Below, in pieces: positions 5,344 to 7,284 of a stretch of DNA of 7,284 bases; the first letter of the stretch is position 1; the number at the start of each line of letters is the position of its first letter. Origin of the DNA: Candidatus Gastranaerophilales bacterium (lineage in GTDB: Bacteria > Cyanobacteriota > Vampirovibrionia > Gastranaerophilales > Gastranaerophilaceae); assembly GCA_944326495.1 (NCBI GenBank), contig CALVEE010000014.1, positions 1 to 7,284 on the forward strand. Direction: 5' to 3'. Both the position numbers and the translations under genes were made by a program. The notes below the pieces were generated by a model that saw nothing but the letters and a program-made list of their open reading frames with translations, had not been told where the DNA came from and ran no database searches.

Positions 5344-6827
5344 TAGATATATCCTATTGGCTTTCTAGTGCCGGAATTTTTGTCTTTTAGGAAATCTGCG
5401 ATTGCTTTATCAAAATCTTCCTGCGTTATTTTGAATTCTTTATTGTCCTGCGGAGTGTAAGTTTTATTGTCCATCTTTTCAAAAATGCCGGCTCTGACAA
5501 AACCGTTTGTGTGAGCTTCGTTTATAATATGCTTTACATCAGCCCCGGTAGCTTTATGCTGTAGAAGTTTTTTCAGCATCTTTTCTTTATCAATATTGCT
5601 GTCAAGAGATTTTTTACTTGCATGGATATCAAAAATTTCTCTAAGCGCATCCAAATCCGGTGCGGGAACTTCATAGTGTTTCCCAAATCTGCCGGAGCGC
5701 GTAATTGCACTGTCGAGAGCTTTGTAATTATTCGTAGCTCCGATTACGAATACATTATCTCCTTCATTATCTATATCAGTCATGAGTGTTAAAATTTGGT
5801 TTACAACCTTATTTCCATATTCATCCTTGCTGTCGCGGCTTCTTGCAACAGCATCAAATTCATCTAAAAATATAATTGTAGGCTGGTTTGCTTTTGCTTC
5901 CTCAAATAACTGTCTCCAGTTAGCTTCCGATTCTCCAACCCATTTTGACTCCAAATCGAGTCCGTTGAGTCCGATAAAGTTTGCCTCTGCTTCATTTGCA
6001 AGCGCTCTTACAATATGTGTTTTTCCGGTACCTGGCTGGCCGTAGAGAATAAACCCTCTGTTTAAATCTACATTTTCATACGCATCCGGATAACGGAGCG
6101 GATAAATTATATCCTTTTTCAAGGCGTCTTTAAGCTTACTCATACCGCCGACCTGCGCAAAAGTTACAGGAGTTGCGGTTTTGTGCTTTTTCTGTATAAG
6201 AGCTGACAATGTTTTTTTATTTATTTTTTCAATCTGCTTTTCTACTTCTTTTTGGAAATCAAACGCTCTGCAAAAACTTTTGCGGAACATACTTAAGTCT
6301 GTTTTTGATTTTTCTTTAATTTTAAGCAGATTTCCATTAATATTTAAAACATCACCATTTATTACATAAAAGCTTTCTTTAGGTTTCATGCTGTATGTTT
6401 TATTTTCGCTTATTAAACTTATTTCATTATCATTAAGATTAATAACCTCTGTATCTCCGAGCATATTTTTAATAAAACCTATATTTCCGTCCAGTTTATC
6501 ATCTGCGATGAAGAAACCGCGTTTTATAGCATTTTTTACAGCACCTGTTGTATTATACATCATTTTGGCACTCTCGCTAAGGTTTTTGCCTACAAGGATT
6601 AAATCTCCGAGCTTAAAATTCTGGAAAATAGATGCCAATCTGTCCTCAAGCGGAATTTGTTTGGCAAGCTCGTTAACAGTCATCGGGACACCTTTAAAAT
6701 TAACGGGATAGTAATTTGCAGCCTGCGGCAGTTTTTCATTGTTAACTGTATTAGCTGGCATCTGTCTTAGTTTTTGCTTAGATGTGCTGTACCTCTGGAA
6801 GTTTGCAGTAATCGGGCTGATTCTCAT
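5343..6827 (-). CDS. AAA+ ATPase (classical AAA clade) with unrecognised N-terminal half
   Basis: 494 residues, cytoplasmic, strong ribosome binding site (GAGGAGGA at 6842-6835). The single AAA module has VGGMSKLKDALKKDI (226-240), Walker A GQPGTGKT (263-270, Gln in place of the usual Pro), pore loop SKWVGE (294-299, aromatic W296), Walker B IIFLDEFD (318-325), sensor 1 GATNN (363-367) with N366, two candidate arginine fingers R377 and R380 in TRSGRFG, and the lid GADVKHIINEA (428-438). All catalytic residues are present, so it should be an active hexameric unfoldase or remodeller. The amino half (1-220) has MRISPITANF and NFKGVP (43-48), then a strand-rich block (about 105-172) and a charged helix (185-212). 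No FtsH protease, membrane segment or CDC48 second ring. It ends KPIGYI, with a penultimate Tyr. Single-gene unit with its own leader. Substrate unknown. Confidence 0.93.
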   Translation of the reverse strand: MRISPITANFQRYSTSKQKLRQMPANTVNNEKLPQAANYYPVNFKGVPMTVNELAKQIPLEDRLASIFQNFKLGDLILVGKNLSESAKMMYNTTGAVKNAIKRGFFIADDKLDGNIGFIKNMLGDTEVINLNDNEISLISENKTYSMKPKESFYVINGDVLNINGNLLKIKEKSKTDLSMFRKSFCRAFDFQKEVEKQIEKINKKTLSALIQKKHKTATPVTFAQVGGMSKLKDALKKDIIYPLRYPDAYENVDLNRGFILYGQPGTGKTHIVRALANEAEANFIGLNGLDLESKWVGESEANWRQLFEEAKANQPTIIFLDEFDAVARSRDSKDEYGNKVVNQILTLMTDIDNEGDNVFVIGATNNYKALDSAITRSGRFGKHYEVPAPDLDALREIFDIHASKKSLDSNIDKEKMLKKLLQHKATGADVKHIINEAHTNGFVRAGIFEKMDNKTYTPQDNKEFKITQEDFDKAIADFLKDKNSGTRKPIGYI

Positions 6828-6853
6828 TTGTGTGTCCTCCTCATAATATGTAT

Positions 6854-6895
6854 AAAAAACCGGCTTGCAAATCTTTTTCGTAGAATTTACAAGCC
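6854..6895 (-). terminator. Intrinsic terminator/attenuator just upstream of the AAA+ gene
   Basis: In the minus direction, GGCTTGTAAAT (6895-6885) pairs with ATTTGCAAGCC (6872-6862): 11 bp including one T-G wobble, with a 12-base loop. It is followed by GG and a run of six T (6859-6854). The A-rich side makes it one-directional (minus). It lies about 12 bases before the ATPase ribosome binding site, so it ends a transcript that starts upstream or controls read-through into the gene. Confidence 0.78.
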
Positions 6896-6915
6896 TTAAT
6901 AGATAGTGTGTTTTT

Positions 6916-6921
6916 ATTATA
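6916..6921 (-). promoter_or_regulatory. Possible internal -10 box for the AAA+ gene
   Basis: TATAAT on the minus strand at 6921-6916, start near 6909. There is no good -35 (GTGAAT at 17 bases). If used, its leader would still contain the terminator hairpin at 6895-6854. Confidence 0.3.
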
Positions 6922-7058
6922 AGTTTCTAATCTTGTAAATTCACATGAAAATCCCATAGCTTAATCACCGAAAACATAATAGATTTTCGGGTCACCATGC
7001 TGTTAATATGTAAATTCAGATTAGCCAATATTCATCCCTTATCAATTGTAGTTATTAC

Positions 7059-7087
7059 ACTATATACGATGTTTCAAATTCTGTCAA
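7059..7087 (-). promoter_or_regulatory. Strong sigma-70 promoter reading toward the AAA+ gene
   Basis: On the minus strand: perfect TTGACA (7087-7082), 17-base spacer, TATAGT (7064-7059). It is the best promoter match in the window (11 of 12 consensus bases). It is back-to-back with the plus-strand promoter at 7121-7149; the two -35 boxes are 33 bases apart. Confidence 0.72.
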
Positions 7088-7120
7088 TAGCCTGAGTTAA
7101 TATTATGTAATAAAGCTCTC

Positions 7121-7149
7121 TTGAAAAACCTTATTATTTATACTATAAT
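7121..7149 (+). promoter_or_regulatory. Strong sigma-70 promoter reading toward the poly-G frame
   Basis: TTGAAA (7121-7126), 17-base spacer, perfect TATAAT (7144-7149). Start predicted near 7156, with AAGGA (7157-7161) immediately after it and candidate ATG codons at 7165 and 7176. Confidence 0.7.
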
Positions 7150-7175
7150 ATATAATAAGGATATATGGTATCGTT

Positions 7176-7271
7176 ATGGAAGTAGCATTTTACATCAAGG
7201 ATTTGATATTCTGCACCCCTGAAAAGGGCTTGATTTGTGATGCTCTGCTCGGGGGGGGGGGGGCAAAATAG
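7176..7271 (+). CDS. Short frame interrupted at a G13 tract; possible phase-variable or artefactual gene start
   Basis: ATG 7176 opens 25 codons (MEVAFYIKDLIFCTPEKG...DALL), then four Gly codons from the G run and Ala-Lys before TAG at 7269. With 14 (or 11) Gs the frame instead continues GKIGTSS and is open to the window edge; with 12 it stops six codons after the tract. A strong promoter precedes it, but the Shine-Dalgarno (AAGGA) is 14 bases from this ATG and closer to another ATG at 7165 that opens only six codons (MVSLWK). The minus strand is also open through this region in two frames. I recognise no family; coding status is uncertain. Confidence 0.28.
   Translation: MEVAFYIKDLIFCTPEKGLICDALLGGGGAK
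7251..7263. repeat. G13 homopolymer
   Basis: Thirteen consecutive G in an AT-rich context, 21 bases from the window end. It is long enough to slip during replication and sits inside the short plus-strand frame. A sequencing or assembly artefact is also possible. The last 13 bases (7272-7284) form GCAC-ctcta-GTGC, a small palindrome. Confidence 0.9.
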
Positions 7272-7284
7272 GCACCTCTAGTGC

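Larger units (their letters stand above)
6854..7052 (-). ncRNA. Candidate small RNA or regulatory 5' leader of the AAA+ gene
   Basis: It is bounded by a near-consensus promoter (7087-7059, start about 7052) and an intrinsic terminator (6895-6854), giving a product of about 200 nt. It contains an internal hairpin (6990-6984 with 6974-6968, CCGAAAA paired with TTTTCGG, loop 9) inside a roughly 30-base imperfect palindrome. The only reading frames inside are a 23-codon frame from ATG 6998 and a four-codon one. The longer has no ribosome binding site, so the RNA is probably non-coding. Read-through would give a 225-nt leader for the ATPase mRNA. It does not match any riboswitch family I can recognise by eye. 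Confidence 0.45.

Noticed and set aside
6388..6711. Plus-strand 107-codon frame opposite the ATPase gene, and other antisense frames within rpoD, dnaG and the ATPase
   Set aside because: Shadows of strongly supported genes on the other strand, with no ribosome binding sites.
6927..6998. Minus-strand 23-codon frame (MVTRKSIMF...) inside the leader RNA
   Set aside because: No ribosome binding site; overlaps the hairpin. Kept only as a note because it could be a leader peptide.
6959..7000. Minus-strand frame reading QHGDPKIYYVFGD then stop
   Set aside because: Preceded directly by a stop codon and without any start codon; could be a gene remnant but there is no independent support.
6997..7095. 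Plus-strand 32-codon hydrophobic frame (MLLICKFRL...)
   Set aside because: No ribosome binding site or promoter; it is antisense to the candidate leader RNA and composition alone explains it.
7190..7284. Minus-strand frames through the poly-C tract, open to the window edge
   Set aside because: Two frames are open, the visible parts are only about 30 codons, and no terminator follows; plus-strand reading has the better promoter. Not decidable here.
1..7284. CRISPR array, insertion sequence, phage or known defence system
   Set aside because: No regular direct repeats with spacers, no transposase, integrase or nuclease motifs in any frame.

Overview
The window is AT-rich and comes from a bacterium with an outer membrane. 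My best guess is Gastranaerophilales (Melainabacteria/Vampirovibrionia, non-photosynthetic relatives of cyanobacteria). The reasons are a dnaG-rpoD pair without rpsU, a periplasmic OmpH/Skp chaperone, cytoplasmic proteins with an R/K-I-x-x-I...FKG amino terminus of the kind I associate with that group, and lineage-restricted hypothetical proteins. This assignment is from memory and unverified.

Layout from left to right. Positions 1-92 (minus) hold the first 30 codons of a uridine-phosphorylase-like gene, with a promoter whose predicted start falls inside a 13-base T run. Positions 223-318 hold a compound inverted repeat. Positions 405-1004 (minus) encode a 199-residue acidic-tail/helical protein with its own promoter and terminator. 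Positions 1124-4093 (minus) are the primase/sigma-70 operon dnaG-rpoD, where dnaG appears to be leaderless. Facing away on the plus strand are an OmpH/Skp-type chaperone (4250-4696), a small secreted protein of unknown function (4766-5221) and a tRNA-Gln(CUG) four bases after it (5226-5296). A shared bidirectional terminator (5300-5343) separates these from a convergent AAA+ ATPase gene (5343-6827, minus).

The last 450 bases contain no conventional gene but are dense in signals. There are two back-to-back sigma-70 promoters (7059-7087 minus and 7121-7149 plus). The minus one drives a roughly 200-nt RNA that ends in an intrinsic terminator just before the ATPase ribosome binding site, so it is either a small RNA or an attenuated leader. 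The plus one drives a short reading frame that runs into a 13-G homopolymer, where the observed length stops the frame and 11 or 14 Gs would keep it open to the window edge.

How the genes work together: dnaG and rpoD couple replication priming and housekeeping transcription, as in the macromolecular synthesis operon of other bacteria. The two exported proteins belong to the cell envelope. The tRNA is probably processed out of the envelope-protein transcript. I see no CRISPR array, insertion sequence, phage gene or recognised defence system. The most promising undescribed elements are the leader/sRNA plus poly-G locus at the right end, the AAA+ ATPase with its unrecognised amino-terminal half, and the 199-residue protein beside rpoD.
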